64,000 nucleotides of DNA from Diploptera punctata. Lineage: Eukaryota; Arthropoda; Insecta; Blattodea; Blaberidae. The position numbers and the translations under genes are program-made. Below, in pieces: positions 1 through 9,290 of the stretch; the stretch's first letter is position 1, and each line of letters begins with the position of its first letter. The notes beneath the pieces are model-generated. The model saw only the letters and a program-made list of their open reading frames with translations, ran no database searches and was not told the origin of the DNA. The stretch lies in NCBI GenBank assembly GCA_030220185.1, contig JASPKZ010007430.1:124001-188000 (forward strand), in the 5' to 3' direction.

Positions 1-494
1 AACAAATACAATGTACTTTTAGTACATCAAAATCTATGCCCTATTTTTATGATAATTTAGTTATACAATAACTACACATCAAAATGAAAAGAATGGGGCT
101 TAAAGGAATAGTGTATGGAATGAATTTGAAAAGCAATACTTTACTCAAAACATGTTAAAAACTATGGTGGTGGTTGTAATGCATATATTTTTACTGAAGC
201 TACAATATATCATCATCATCATCACTTCAAGGTTCAGAAGAATCTCCTGTTTCGGCCTATATTAACTTAAATGGACTCTTTACAACGCTTAAAAAAAGAA
301 TAAATTCATAATAAACCTCAAGACTATAAAAAGCATTGATATGGAATGCAAAATTTAAAAACTTTTCCCTCCTATTATCTTTTCTGATAATTTATTGAGC
401 ATGATACCCGCATTTTAGGAGATACTTTCAGGTGAATTCCATGGTAACTAATGTAACATTTGCAAAAATTTTAAATCTTATATTTAATTTTTTT
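1..494. other. AT-rich non-coding stretch
   Basis: No convincing reading frame, RNA gene or transposon end is visible. The sequence is AT-rich with short ATC/ATG repeats near 210-225. Confidence 0.5.
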
Positions 495-895
495 TAAGCT
501 AATCAAGTTTCTTGAGTCTAGAAACATCTAACCTCAATTTAATGTTGATTTGTTCTCAAACATATTCAGATATAATCTTCTATATCATCTTCAGTTTGCC
601 CAGACTGATGAGTTTTATGTTGTGAACCCTGGATGTCGATATCAGCTCCCTCTTCCAGCTGGCTGAAGAACCTCCAAACTAGGTCACATTCAGCAGGAAT
701 TTTGGAATTCATAATTCTATTTTTGTTCTTTTTCCATTTGGGAAAAAATTCACATTCAGAAGAACAAAAATAGAGTTATGAATTTCGAAATTCCTGCTGA
801 ATGTGACTTAGTTTGGAGGTTCTTCAGCCAGCCGGAAGAGGGAGCTGATATCAACATCCAGGGTCCACAACATAAAACTCATCAGTCTGGGCAAG

Positions 896-932
896 CTGAA
901 GATGATATAGAAGATTATATCGAAACATGTTT
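896..932 (+). ncRNA. Hammerhead ribozyme motif in PLE-B tail
   Basis: CTGAAGA at 896-902 is followed by a 6-bp stem II (GATATA/TATATC, loop 910-915), GAAAC at 922-926, then AT and GTT. Core and stem II match the hammerhead consensus. I find no convincing stem I, so activity is doubtful. The mirrored minus-strand copy near 565-600 has lost the GAAAC box. Confidence 0.5.
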
Positions 933-967
933 GAGAACAAATCAACATTAAATTGAGGTAAGATGTT

Positions 968-1272
968 GTTGTTGTTTTCTAATGGCGAGATTTGACGCTT
1001 CAGTCATTTTATCTCTGGCTTCCCAGCACAAGCGAACAAGGTCCTTAGAGTGTTGTGCAGTTGGATTTAAAGCTGGACAGACTAGAAGGTGGTGTTTGTC
1101 CATGATCAGGTCCAGGTCTTTGCATATGACACATCTGTCGGATTGGAAAACGTGTATTCTGTGGAGGTGGTGAGCCAGGCAGTCGTGTCCTGACATCAGT
1201 CTGAATTTTGTTACTGCTTCCTTGCGGCCTTTATATTTTATTTCTGTGTATAGCTCATCAATTTTTTCCCAT
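968..1272 (-). mobile_element. 3' end of a LINE, zinc-finger C-terminus
   Basis: A minus-strand frame encodes the C-terminal zinc-binding region common in insect LINE ORF2 proteins. It has the spacing C-x2-C ... H-x-L-x2-C, visible as CVICKD then HHLLVCP. The 3' end is an (AAC)n tail at 965-980. The fragment is flanked by a 13-bp duplication (GAGGTAAGATGTT) at 955-967 and 1273-1285, so it was inserted by target-primed reverse transcription into the PLE-B palindrome after that element had settled. Confidence 0.75.
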
Positions 1273-1340
1273 GAGGTAAGATGTTTCTAGACTCAAAAAA
1301 ACTTGATTAAAAAAAACCTCAAATCATTACTTCCTAAAAT

Positions 1341-1908
1341 AAACCATTAGATACAACAACTTAGATATAGTACTATCTGTAATATAAAGAAAGATGCAGC
1401 TTTCTTTGATCAATATTATAATTAATGTTTTTATTTCAGATCTGATATTAACTTTAAAAAAAGATAAAAACATGAAAAAATCAGGAGAATAAAACAATCT
1501 CTTAAGCGATGTTTTTATTATTAATTTAACACTTCTCACTTAAGGATATATTTTTCTCTTCAAATATAATCTCTTAAGTTTTCAAGTACAGTGAAGCCTA
1601 CATAATATGGGCTCATTTATTATGCAATCCCATATTATATACACTTTTCTTTTAATCTCGACATTCCCTATATGAAATCATATGAAATTCATTGTTAATA
1701 AGTTCAACATTCCATTTAAATTGAGATGCCTAAATAGCTTATTGGATTAGAGCAATGGTATGGAAAACCAGAGACTTGGATTCAAATCTCAGTTTAGATG
1801 TAAATTTTCTCTTCAAATATAATTGTTCAACTTGTTCTATTTTAAAACTACCGATCTTTATGTTAGCATACTCTTCTGTTCTGACTTCTGAACAACTATA
1901 ATTATTAT
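1341..1908. other. AT-rich non-coding stretch
   Basis: No gene is seen apart from the tRNA-like fragment at 1738-1832. Confidence 0.4.
1738..1832 (+). repeat. tRNA-like SINE fragment (SINE-F type tail)
   Basis: A degraded tRNA-like head with a B-box-like GGATTCAAATC near 1777 is followed by the tail TTTTCTCTTCAAATATAAT. The same tail recurs at 15.3, 23.5 and 31.2 kb. Confidence 0.5.
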
Positions 1909-2017
1909 TTGAGTTTGTATTCTTTAACATTCTTACCTCATATGTTTATTCTGTTTGATTATCGTTTCAAAGCTATTGCTCCATCTTCAGCTTGTTCACA
2001 AACAGTTTGTGAACAAG

Positions 2018-2053
2018 CTGAAGATGGAGCAATAGCTTTGAAACGATCGTTCA
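2018..2053 (+). ncRNA. Hammerhead-like motif
   Basis: CTGAAGA at 2018-2024 is followed by a short stem II (AGC/GCT plus G-T pairs), GAAAC at 2040-2044, and CGATCG as a self-complementary stem III. A mirror copy lies on the minus strand of the left arm. Stem I is limited to one base pair, so this may be inactive. Confidence 0.4.
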
Positions 2054-2097
2054 ACAGAATACACATATGAGGTAAGAATGTTAAAGAATACAAACTC

Positions 2098-2452
2098 CGA
2101 TTGATTCCGATTGAGGGTCTTTCCACTTTTTCAGCGGTTGCCCTTTTACCAGCCGGCTGCTGGCCCTTCACATCCACATGTGTCAATCACAGAGGTAGAT
2201 GATCAACAGCCAGTGTAGGGGTGACATGTGGTTAGCATGTCGAGTCCCCCAGCCGTTATAGCTGGTTCCTCAACCTGGAGCCGCTACTTATTGTAGCTAC
2301 CCAATTGCCTCACGATGCTGGGTGGGCACCGGTCCCATACTGGCCGAAATACCATGAGAAAATTTCTTCCCCCATCGAGACTCGAACCAGCGCAAGTCCC
2401 ATAGCTCTACGCCAAGGCTTCCTACCTTAACCGCTCGGCTATGGCGCGGGAC
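2098..2452 (-). mobile_element. SINE-A, tRNA-derived, full-length copy
   Basis: On the minus strand it starts with a tRNA-like head (A box TAGCCGAGCGGTTAAGG, B box GGTTCGAGTCTCG). A body ending near the CACATGTGGATGTGAAGG block follows. The flanking duplication AATACAAACTC is at 2087-2097 and 2453-2463. The head is closest in style to a tRNA with a Leu/Ser-like D arm, but I cannot fix the parent tRNA. Confidence 0.8.
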
Positions 2453-2617
2453 AATACAAACTCAAATATTAAATTAAACCTCATAATGTAACTTCCTAAT
2501 TATTTTAAAATTATAATTATTTTTTATTTGAAATTCTACAAAAATGTTTGTTAACAATATTATCTGAAAATCATTAAAATATAATGGAAGAATATTAAGT
2601 ATTGTAAAGAATAGTTA

Positions 2618-2919
2618 AAGGTAAAGTGATCCCACTACAGGCCTCAAGAGGCCCTTGGGGTTGTAGGAGGTTAAGGCTCCCACTTTTTCTTGACAATCGG
2701 CACTTGATGTCAGCCGGGTTGTCAGCCCTGCGTGACGGCCGCCTTTACCCCAGAACAAGCGTCTGGTACTCATTTCAGTTAGAGGCTGAGTCGACCCCAG
2801 GGCCATAGTGCCGCCAGAAGGTTTGGGTCAGTTTAAAAATCCTGACCCCACCGGGACTCGAACCCTCGACCTTCCGACTTGTAGCGCAGTGCCTTAACCA
2901 CTACGCTACGGCGTGCCCC
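2618..2919 (-). mobile_element. SINE-B, tRNA-derived, with 16-bp target duplication
   Basis: On the minus strand the head contains an A-box-like TAGCGTAGTGGTTAAGG and B box GGTTCGAGTCCCGG. A GC-rich body of about 220 bp follows. The 16-bp duplication TTGTAAAGAATAGTTA at 2602-2617 and 2920-2935 brackets it exactly. Open frames here are by-products of the GC-rich body. Confidence 0.85.
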
Positions 2920-3129
2920 TTGTAAAGAATAGTTACATTCAAAATTAATAATACTTTATTAACACAAAAACTGTATTTCTTTTCTCAAAGCAAAGGCTTT
3001 TAACGGTTGTTTTTCCAACAAGCTCCTGAATTATTGGGATATTTTATACAGTATTTACAACATTATTATAATGTATTTATAAAATTTTACAACGTCATGG
3101 TAATAATATTTAATAAAGTAACGTATGAA

Positions 3130-3347
3130 TAAATTTAAATGTTTCATATCTCACCTCATATCCAGTCTTCTAACTAGACTGCAGTTTCAAAGCCTTGGCA
3201 GCTTCATCTTCAGTCAACGAGAAATTACTGAAGTTGAAGCTGCCAAGGCTTTGAAACTGCAGTCTAATTAGAAGACTGGATATGAGGTGATGTATGAAGC
3301 ATTTTAATTTAATCTTAAATTAAATCTCATAGTGATTTTTTCCTGTA
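3130..3347. mobile_element. Palindromic hammerhead element
   Basis: Inverted arms run from about 3150 to 3218 and 3222 to 3290 and start and end with TCACCTCATAT and ATATGAGGTGA. The shared leader (minus strand) lies at about 3326-3347. Both arms carry hammerhead motifs: the left arm has an intact core, the right arm an intact stem I. Confidence 0.7.
3172..3216 (-). ncRNA. Hammerhead ribozyme motif
   Basis: On the minus strand CTGAAGA (3207-3213), a 5-bp stem II (3201-3205 with 3189-3193, one G-T pair), GAAAC (184-188 of the 3.1 kb line), TGCA and GTC follow one another. The plus-strand mirror at 3223-3268 has a 5-bp stem I (AATTA/TAATT) but a mutated ninth core base. The two arms together point to an ancestor with a complete ribozyme. 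Confidence 0.6.
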
Positions 3348-3810
3348 AAAGTTCAATTCAAAGTAACGCATAAGTACATTATGCTTCATTTGAAGTTTAA
3401 CACTGTTTATGTTTCATCTGTCCCTCACTCTATCTAAGGCTGCAGCATTATGTCTATGTAGGTCAGATACAGAAGATTTCTGTGTCTGATTATACACATT
3501 TCATCATATTTTAAATTATTATATCCAATGAACTAAAGATCTCAACAACCTAAACTTAAAATCAATTAAATGTATATTTGTTGTTTTTTTTCCTAGAATT
3601 ATAACATAAACTGAGTTAGATTTTATTCTGAAAATGTTTTAGATTTTATTCCAAAAATGATTTTAAGTCTTCTTCAGAATTGTGAAAGAAACTTTCCACA
3701 TCTCAAATATTTGTCTGATTAGGTGCAATGTTTAGAATTGATTCACTTCAATTTATCACATGACCACATATAGTTATTTACATTATAAGGATTGAAAATG
3801 AGGTTTATAT
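3348..3810. other. AT-rich non-coding stretch
   Basis: I see no gene or recognisable element here. Confidence 0.4.
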
Positions 3811-3822
3811 TTGAGTTGATAT

Positions 3823-4569
3823 CAATGGTAAAGAGAAAAATTTTTGCCTGAACCGGGAATCGAACCCCGAACCTTTAGCTTTCCATGCTAATGCTCAGAC
3901 CACTGAGCTAATCCAGGCTTCATTCCCATCCAAGCAGAAATCCTTCCTTTACCTTTACTCTACTGGTCCTACATTCAATTGCAATGAATCATCATTCGTA
4001 AATACACAATGAATGGCTTCCACCTGAAGAAGACATGAAGGGACTCCACACAGCTATAGCATTATTTATTAAATTAATATTGAGAAGCTAAAGCTATTAC
4101 TATGATAGAATTAAGTAAATTAATAAACACAATTAAATTATAAATTACTCTTTACCATTGATTTACAATAATTTAATTGTGTTTATTAATTTACTTATTT
4201 CTATCATAGTAATAGCTTTAGCTTCTCAATATTAATTTAATAAATAATGCTACAGCTGTGTGGAGTCCCTTCATGTCTTCTTCAGGTGGAAGCCATTCAT
4301 TGTGTATTTGTGAATGATGATTCATTGCAATTGAATGTAGGACCAGTAGAGTGAGGTAAAGGAAGGATTTCTGCTTGGATGGGAATGAAGCCTGGATTAG
4401 CTCAGTAGTCTGAGCATTAGCACGGAAAGCTAAAGGTTCGGGGTTCGATTTCCGGTTCAGGCAAAAATTTTTCTCTTTACCATTGATTTACAATAATTTA
4501 ATTGCGTTTATTAATTTACTTATTTCTATCATAGTAATAGCTTTAGCTTCTCAATATTAATTTAATAAA
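3823..4569. mobile_element. tRNA-headed foldback element
   Basis: Two inverted arms of about 310 bp (about 3825-4140 and 4165-4485) each contain a tRNA-like sequence with A and B boxes. The left one (minus strand, about 3849-3921) folds with a 7-bp acceptor stem, D arm and a 5-bp anticodon stem around an ATGGAAA loop. The T stem has one mismatch. After the right arm, the AT-rich inner sequence is repeated once more to the end. A 12-bp duplication (TTGAGTTGATAT) at 3811-3822 and 4570-4581 brackets the unit, so it inserted as a single element. The lack of a long variable arm despite a GGA anticodon position argues against a functional tRNA-Ser. Confidence 0.75.
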
Positions 4570-5067
4570 TTGAGTTGATATGTTTCAAATTTTGAAACAA
4601 ATTTGTAAAACTTTCAATTGTATGTATAATTTAACCCTGGTGAAGTGGAAGAGAAGATCTTACGGTCTTAACTCCATCAGGTAAAATCTTATATATAAAA
4701 ATTAATGTTTATTTGTTTGTATATTTGTTTGTTTGTACTTTATGCGCGGCCATACCGTTGATCCGATTGTGATGAGGTTTTTTGCAAAATGTTTAGCAGA
4801 TTCCCGGGATGAACATAGGCTATAAGAGAGTTGTGATACTCAACTCCTACACCCTTAAAAATCGCCCTTTGTAGTGGAAAACGTGAAAAAAGTAGCTCTT
4901 TGGATGCTTAAATGGCTTATGCTGCCTAAACCATACGAAATACACAAAATTAATGTACACAGAATTGAATATCTCAAAAAGCTCTACAAAAAAGTCCGCA
5001 ACAGCATATGATTATCTCTTACGGATAAGTCACAATAACCATTTTTGTCTTTCATTGATACCAAGAG

Positions 5068-5160
5068 TCTCGTGCCGTAGCCAAGTGGTTAAGGCAAGAA
5101 GTCTTGGCGCAGAACTATGGGACTTACGCTGGTTCGAGTCTCTACGGGGGGAAAAATTTT
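5068..5160 (+). repeat. SINE-A head carried inside the Helitron
   Basis: A tRNA-like head (A box AGCCAAGTGGTTAAGG, B box GGTTCGAGTCTC) is followed by the AAAATTTTTCTTATGGAAT block of SINE-A. Both Helitron copies carry it at the same place, so it entered the Helitron before the two copies separated. Confidence 0.7.
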
Positions 5161-5462
5161 TCTTATGGAATGTCGGCTAGTATGGGTCAGAAATGAACTC
5201 TATCTGGGGGAAAAAAAAAAACTGTTTTTACTCACTCTCATCAATTTATCTTTTTTTTTCACTCTAATATAATTGTTATATGACGGTTCTTAGCTTATCT
5301 GCAAAGGAGGGCACAATTCTCATGTTCATGACTATGTGACGTCATCATTCACACTTCTTGAGCCACAACAGAAGGCTGTAAGAGGTTTTCTTGCGAACTT
5401 ATTTAATAATAATGTTGAGTGATTCCGGGTTCTGTGGCCGTGGTCCATAGTTGGTGTTGATA

Positions 5463-5503
5463 CCAGACGTTTCGCCCTCAACTGCGGAGGGCATCTTCAG
5501 TGG
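5463..5503 (-). ncRNA. Hammerhead ribozyme of PLE-A
   Basis: On the minus strand: stem I CCA/TGG, core CTGAAGA (5494-5500), 6-bp stem II (GCCCTC/GAGGGC), GAAAC (5469-5473), then GTC. All conserved core positions are present. Stem III is reduced to ACGT, which cannot close in one molecule but can pair between two copies. This is the minimal type-I form described for Penelope-like elements. Confidence 0.8.
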
Positions 5504-5665
5504 CGAGTGCTTCTAGGCGTGTTTCCTGGTCGGAAGATCTACTTAGAGTGAACGCTGCGGGTGTTGTATTGATACTAGTGGTGGGAGCAGGGTGAGCGGG
5601 CGTGGCTCTTGCTGATTGGCTAATGGTCGTCTCCTTGTTGTCCCTAGTGTTGATGCATTTATTTT

Positions 5666-6732
5666 CTAGTGTACGTAGTACCAGGCCTTAGACAGTTTAA
5701 TACCTTCCTCTTTTCTGTTAATATTTTCCTTATGCTTGTGTATTTCTATAGCCTCTCGATATAATCTAGGGAAATAATAGGAAGTTGTGGCTAAAACTTG
5801 TGTATCATCGAATAGAATCTGGTGTCCATTCATAATGGCATGTTCTGCTACAGCCGATTTATCCATTTCTCCTTGTCTGCAGTTTCTTTTGTGTTCTGAT
5901 AAACGGGTGGCTATACTTCTTTTTGTGGTCCCTATGTATGGTTTACCACACGAACAAGGAAGTCGATATACGCCGCAAGTGGAGAGAGGTGGCCGAGGAT
6001 CCTTAGCTGAGCGAAGGCAGTCTTCTATTTTTCTTGTAGGTCTGTAAACTGTTCTTATGTTGTATTTTCGTAGGAGTTTTCCGATACGATCTGTGACTCT
6101 TTGTACATATGGTAAGTAGGCTATGCTGGTTGAGGGTGTGTTATCCATTCTGACGTGCTGTCTTCGTGGATGTATGGTTTGTCTTATTTCCTTGGATGTG
6201 TAGCCATTTTTCTGGAAACAATTGAACAGATGGTGTTGTTCTTGTTTAAGGTGTTGTGGTTGGCATAACTTAGTCGCTCTGTCGAACAGTGTCTTAATGA
6301 CACCTCGCTTTTGTCTTGGATGGTGGTTAGAGTCTTTGTGCAGATATCGGTCTGTGTGTGTAGGTTTTCTGTAAACTGTATGTTGAATTTCCCCATTGCC
6401 AGTCCTTATTATTTGAACATCCAGGAAAGGAAGTCTTCCATTATCTTCTTTTTCCATAGTGAACTGTATTTTGTGTGTTGTCTGCTGTTAAGGTGTTGAA
6501 GGAAACGTTCCAATTCTTCACTGCCATGTCTCCATACTACGAATGTGTCATCAACATAGCGAAACCAATGTTCTGGAGACTTGGGAGCTGTTTTTAGTGC
6601 TTCTGTTTCGAATTTCTCCATGAAAAAATTCGCTACTACTGGGCTTAGAGGACTGCCCATGGCTACTCCGTCGGTCTGTTCATAGTAGCTGTTGTTCCAT
6701 TGGAAGTAAGTAGTAGTTAGTACATGCCTGCA
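5666..6732 (-). pseudogene. Penelope-type reverse transcriptase/GIY-YIG endonuclease, partial
   Basis: Upstream, the frame shows the RT signatures MGSPLSPVVANFFME and RYVDDTFVVW (the YVDD catalytic box, near 6560-6575). About 60 residues later comes LPFLDVQI, then a thumb/linker region, and then a GIY-YIG domain with CGVYRLPCSCGKPYIGTTKR, H and N residues typical of the PLE endonuclease. The frame ends at 5666. A frameshift separates the RT part (6409-6660) from the rest (5666-6457) near an A run around 6450. The N-terminal half, including the first catalytic aspartate region, is missing. The family copies its RNA into a nick made by the GIY-YIG nuclease. This copy cannot be active. Confidence 0.9.
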
Positions 6733-6862
6733 TTCAATTATTTAATAATATCTAATTATGTCCTAAAATCTGAATTTTATGGTAAAAAAGTAACATTTTT
6801 TTCGTCCGCCCATGACATGAGAATTGAACGTTCGGGCAGGACAACATGCCGGGTACGCTAGT

Positions 6863-7470
6863 AAATAAATAAATAAATGAATACTGAAAAAAAAATCATT
6901 CCATTGTGCACAATTTTATTTCATATTACGTCAAACTTCATTATTTGTAATAAATTGATATTAACATGTACTGTAAACAACCTATTCAACAACTGATACA
7001 AAATGACACTCCTAATTTTGCTCATAATGTCCTTGCTCATATGGAATGTTAGGACTGTATTAAGATAACATACAAATAATAACATATTACGATGCGAGGT
7101 TGGGAAGTGGTTTTTTACAGAAGCGAAGGAATGTTTAAAAACCAAGAGATAGTGAAAACACTTGAAGATTCTATATAGTACAAATGACAATCTACAGTAA
7201 TTCGAAGAAAAAATGTAAAAAAAAGTTTACAAATTACACTGAGCAACAAAAAAGAAACTTTTTTTTGTCTCAGAAAGAAAAATATGTGAATCTGATAGTA
7301 TTTTTTCTCCTGAATTCAAATATGATATCGGTTTTTCTCCATCACGCGAGATTTCCGAGAGACAGGCATTTATAATTTCAAACACTTTAATATTTTCTAC
7401 ATTCGTAACTACACAATATTCGAACATTCGGACTCACCTAGAAAATAAGAAATGATAATTTTCTGCTATA
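6863..7470. other. AT-rich non-coding stretch
   Basis: There is an (AAAT)n run at about 6864-6882. The short open frames at 6921-7427 show no domain or codon signal that I trust. Confidence 0.4.
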
Positions 7471-7473
7471 TTT

Positions 7474-7608
7474 CGCCTGTGGAGCAACCCTCTTGATGGT
7501 CCAACAATCAGCCAGCATATTAGGATTCCATTTGCCTTGATATCTGTTTCCATAGCTGAAATCTCCTGTTGGAAGTGTTCCCCGTGATCATCGCTCACTT
7601 TTTACAAT
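7474..7608 (-). pseudogene. Fragment of a repetitive arthropod protein (DDHGE/YQGKWNPNML motif)
   Basis: On the minus strand one frame reads SDDHGEHFQQEISAMET. The next frame, shifted by one base, reads RYQGKWNPNMLADCWTIKR and continues toward AKYS. From memory, this motif pair recurs in many uncharacterised, repetitive arthropod genes of unknown function. Only about 45 residues survive, with a frameshift in the middle. It is probably a piece carried by or copied by a transposon. Confidence 0.6.
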
Positions 7609-7734
7609 GGACAAATTGACAAAAAATGTTTATTAAAAAATAATTATTTAAATCTATTAATTGAAATTGAAATAAAAAAACTGTGGATGATGGAGAAATT
7701 CCGAATACATATTTTAAAACACGATAAAAACTGC

Positions 7735-8010
7735 ATTAAGTACAACTATTGGTAGACAGATTTTAGAAAAGAAATGGGAATATAATGGTACTGTACATCA
7801 ACTATATGTAGACTTCAAAAAAGCATATGATTCAATTAAGAGGGAGAAGTTATATAGTATCCTGCTGGAGTTCGGAATTCCTAAAAAGTTAGTTAGACTT
7901 ATACGAATGTGTCTAAATGGCACAAAGAGTAGGGTGCGTGTAGGCAAACAGTTTTCAGACACTTTTGAAATCCAGAATGGGTTGAAGCAAGGAGATGCAC
8001 TATCTCATTA
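7735..8010 (+). pseudogene. LINE reverse-transcriptase fragment
   Basis: The frame encodes LST-TIGRQILEKKWEY, then LYVDFKKAYDSI, and then IQNGLKQGDALS. The F-x-K-A-Y-D-S box is the first RT catalytic motif and G-L-K-Q-G-D is motif B. The fragment is cut off before the FADD/YADD box. The style is that of the non-LTR reverse transcriptases common in insects; the clade is unresolved. Confidence 0.75.
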
Positions 8011-8590
8011 GCGAAATATCGAAGGCCTGGGATAGAAAAGTTTTAATTTTACTGTGTAACGTGCATGTAAATTGGCAGAGATTAATTAAATAAAATAATT
8101 CAAATAATTAGTGATTGTCTGTTCCCACGCAATTCTCCTTCCGAACCCGTTATAGATAGGAGTCTCAGCGCTCACCCTGAAACAGGAACCGACTAGCTAC
8201 CGAGGAAGGGCAAGTAACAATTTACAGTAAAATCAAAGTGAAACCCTAGTGACATTTAACAGCCACTCCAAAATACTGCCCCACAGTATAGTTATTTAGG
8301 TTGGCAACCCTAAAATGTCGGAAGTTGAACTTTCAATCATGGTCGCCATTGCTGTAAGTACAACAAAATGCACTATCGTGCAAAAAACTAATATATTCAA
8401 AAATATATGCCAACAAAAATTAATCATTGCATAAATGTGTAAACAACCATTTGCATTATTACTACTTGTACCAATGAAAAAAATTGATGGTAATTTCAGT
8501 CAGTACCGACAAAATGAAATGCAATTTTATTTTTATTATAGATGTTTTAACACCAATGTCACATCATGATATACGTTTTAATCATACTAT
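8011..8590. other. Unassigned non-coding stretch
   Basis: There is no clear frame or repeat end. A short GC-richer block around 8120-8220 matches nothing I recognise. Confidence 0.3.
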
Positions 8591-8599
8591 GAAATGATG

Positions 8600-8760
8600 A
8601 TTATGACGAAGTGGATCCAGTAATGAAATTCCAATCCAGCATTTGCCTTGATGACTAAGGAAAACCAGGAAGAAACTTCAGTCAGGTAGGTGGGTACCAG
8701 ATTTTCAACCTGGGACCTCCCAAATATGAGTCTCATATTCTACCTCTTGAGTTAATTTGT
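8600..8760 (-). repeat. SINE-D fragment, tRNA-derived
   Basis: The block GCATTTGCCTTGATGACTAA and AGGAAAACCAGGAAGAAAC resembles a SINE body widespread in insects. A degraded minus-strand tRNA-like region follows, with TTTTCAACCTGGGACCTCCC as the reverse of a B box. No target duplication was found. Confidence 0.45.
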
Positions 8761-8929
8761 TTCATAAATACAAATTGTGTCATAACTGTTAAAATACATT
8801 TTTGTAATACGAAATTACTTATAATTGTTTAGCCTTAAAATTAAATATGTGATGATATGAAGTTATTACTTGTGTCCAATAATTAACCTTGCTTGTTTAT
8901 ATGTATAGTATTAATTAATTAGACTTTTT

Positions 8930-9290
8930 AGAATTAACACTATGAGGTATTTGATGTTATATTTTAAAGTAACACTTTCCAGAATATTACATAATTTTAG
9001 CATAGAGTCAGAGATCCAGGCTTCGAGCATTAATTTTTCTTTCTAAAATATAACTGTGAGGTATTATTTAATTAAGTAAAATTTTATCACCTCATCTCAT
9101 CATCTTCTTCTCCTTAAACCATTTTGGGACCTCCTTCGGTTCCATCCTCAGTATTTTCACGACCATTCTCATGTCGTCTTGAAGAGCCACCACCAGCAGG
9201 ATGGAACCGAAGAAAGTCCCGAAACTGGTCTAAGAAGAAGAAGAATATGAGGTGAGGTGATAAAATTTTACTCAAATAAGCTTGCCATAT
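8930..9290. mobile_element. Palindromic hammerhead element
   Basis: A leader-like ATTAACACTATGAGGTAT lies at 8933-8951. Inverted arms follow at about 9088-9155 and 9198-9258, bordered by TTATCACCTCAT and ATGAGGTGATAA. A tRNA-like fragment with a SINE-F tail sits at 9000-9055. Confidence 0.6.
9115..9153 (-). ncRNA. Hammerhead-like motif, decayed
   Basis: The minus strand has core CTGAGGA (9145-9151) and a 6-bp stem II with one mismatch, but AAAAT where GAAAC is expected. The plus-strand mirror near 9222-9232 keeps GAAAC-TG-GTC but has lost the CTGANGA core. The two arms complement each other's losses. Confidence 0.4.

Larger units (their letters stand above)
495..1340 (+). mobile_element. Penelope-like (PLE-B) palindromic copy
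   Basis: The segment is an imperfect inverted repeat. The left arm (about 503-730) and right arm (about 745-967, resuming at 1273-1305) both carry the same PLE 3' region. The right arm encodes a C-terminal PLE peptide on the plus strand from about 797, with the motifs DLVWRFF and EEGADI, ending in a stop near 951. A hammerhead core overlaps its last codons. A LINE fragment (968-1272) splits the right arm. The outer end at 1309-1340, read on the minus strand, carries the AGGAAGTAAT...TGAGGTT leader shared with other palindromes in this window. The link to PLEs rests on near-identity with the GIY-YIG copies at 13.4-14.2 and 20.9-21.7 kb. Confidence 0.7.
1909..2502. mobile_element. Palindromic hammerhead element, split by a SINE
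   Basis: A near-perfect inverted repeat runs from about 1909 to 2097 with its centre near 2004. The arms end in CTTACCTCAT and ATGAGGTAAG and extend into a further 20-odd bases. A SINE splits the right side, and the element resumes at 2453 and ends with the shared leader (minus strand) at about 2475-2502. Each arm holds a hammerhead-like core. Confidence 0.7.
5412..6737 (-). mobile_element. Penelope-like element PLE-A, 5'-truncated
   Basis: The minus-strand element covers the C-terminal half of a Penelope-type protein and its 3' region with a hammerhead motif. It sits in the Helitron, bracketed by the 13-bp duplication TTATTTAATAATA at 5399-5411 and 6738-6750. The 5' end is truncated inside the reverse-transcriptase domain. 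Confidence 0.85.
4687..6861 (+). mobile_element. Non-autonomous Helitron, interrupted by a PLE
   Basis: It starts with TCTTATATATAAAAATTAAT after an A and ends with a GC-rich stem-loop region and GCTAG before a T. These are the termini expected of a Helitron inserted between A and T. The copy at 18875-19933 matches it across most of its length. No Rep/helicase frame is present. A PLE is inserted at 5412-6737. Confidence 0.75.

Noticed and set aside
2615..2808. Open frames on both strands at 2.6-2.8 kb as genes
   Set aside because: They lie wholly inside SINE-B, bracketed by its target duplication.
3849..3921. Functional tRNA gene on the minus strand
   Set aside because: Cloverleaf is good, but it is part of a foldback element with a mirrored copy, has a T-stem mismatch and an identity pattern that does not fit a GGA anticodon.
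4031..4075. Hammerhead in the tRNA-headed foldback (CTGAAGA at 4034)
   Set aside because: No GAAAC box and no stem II.
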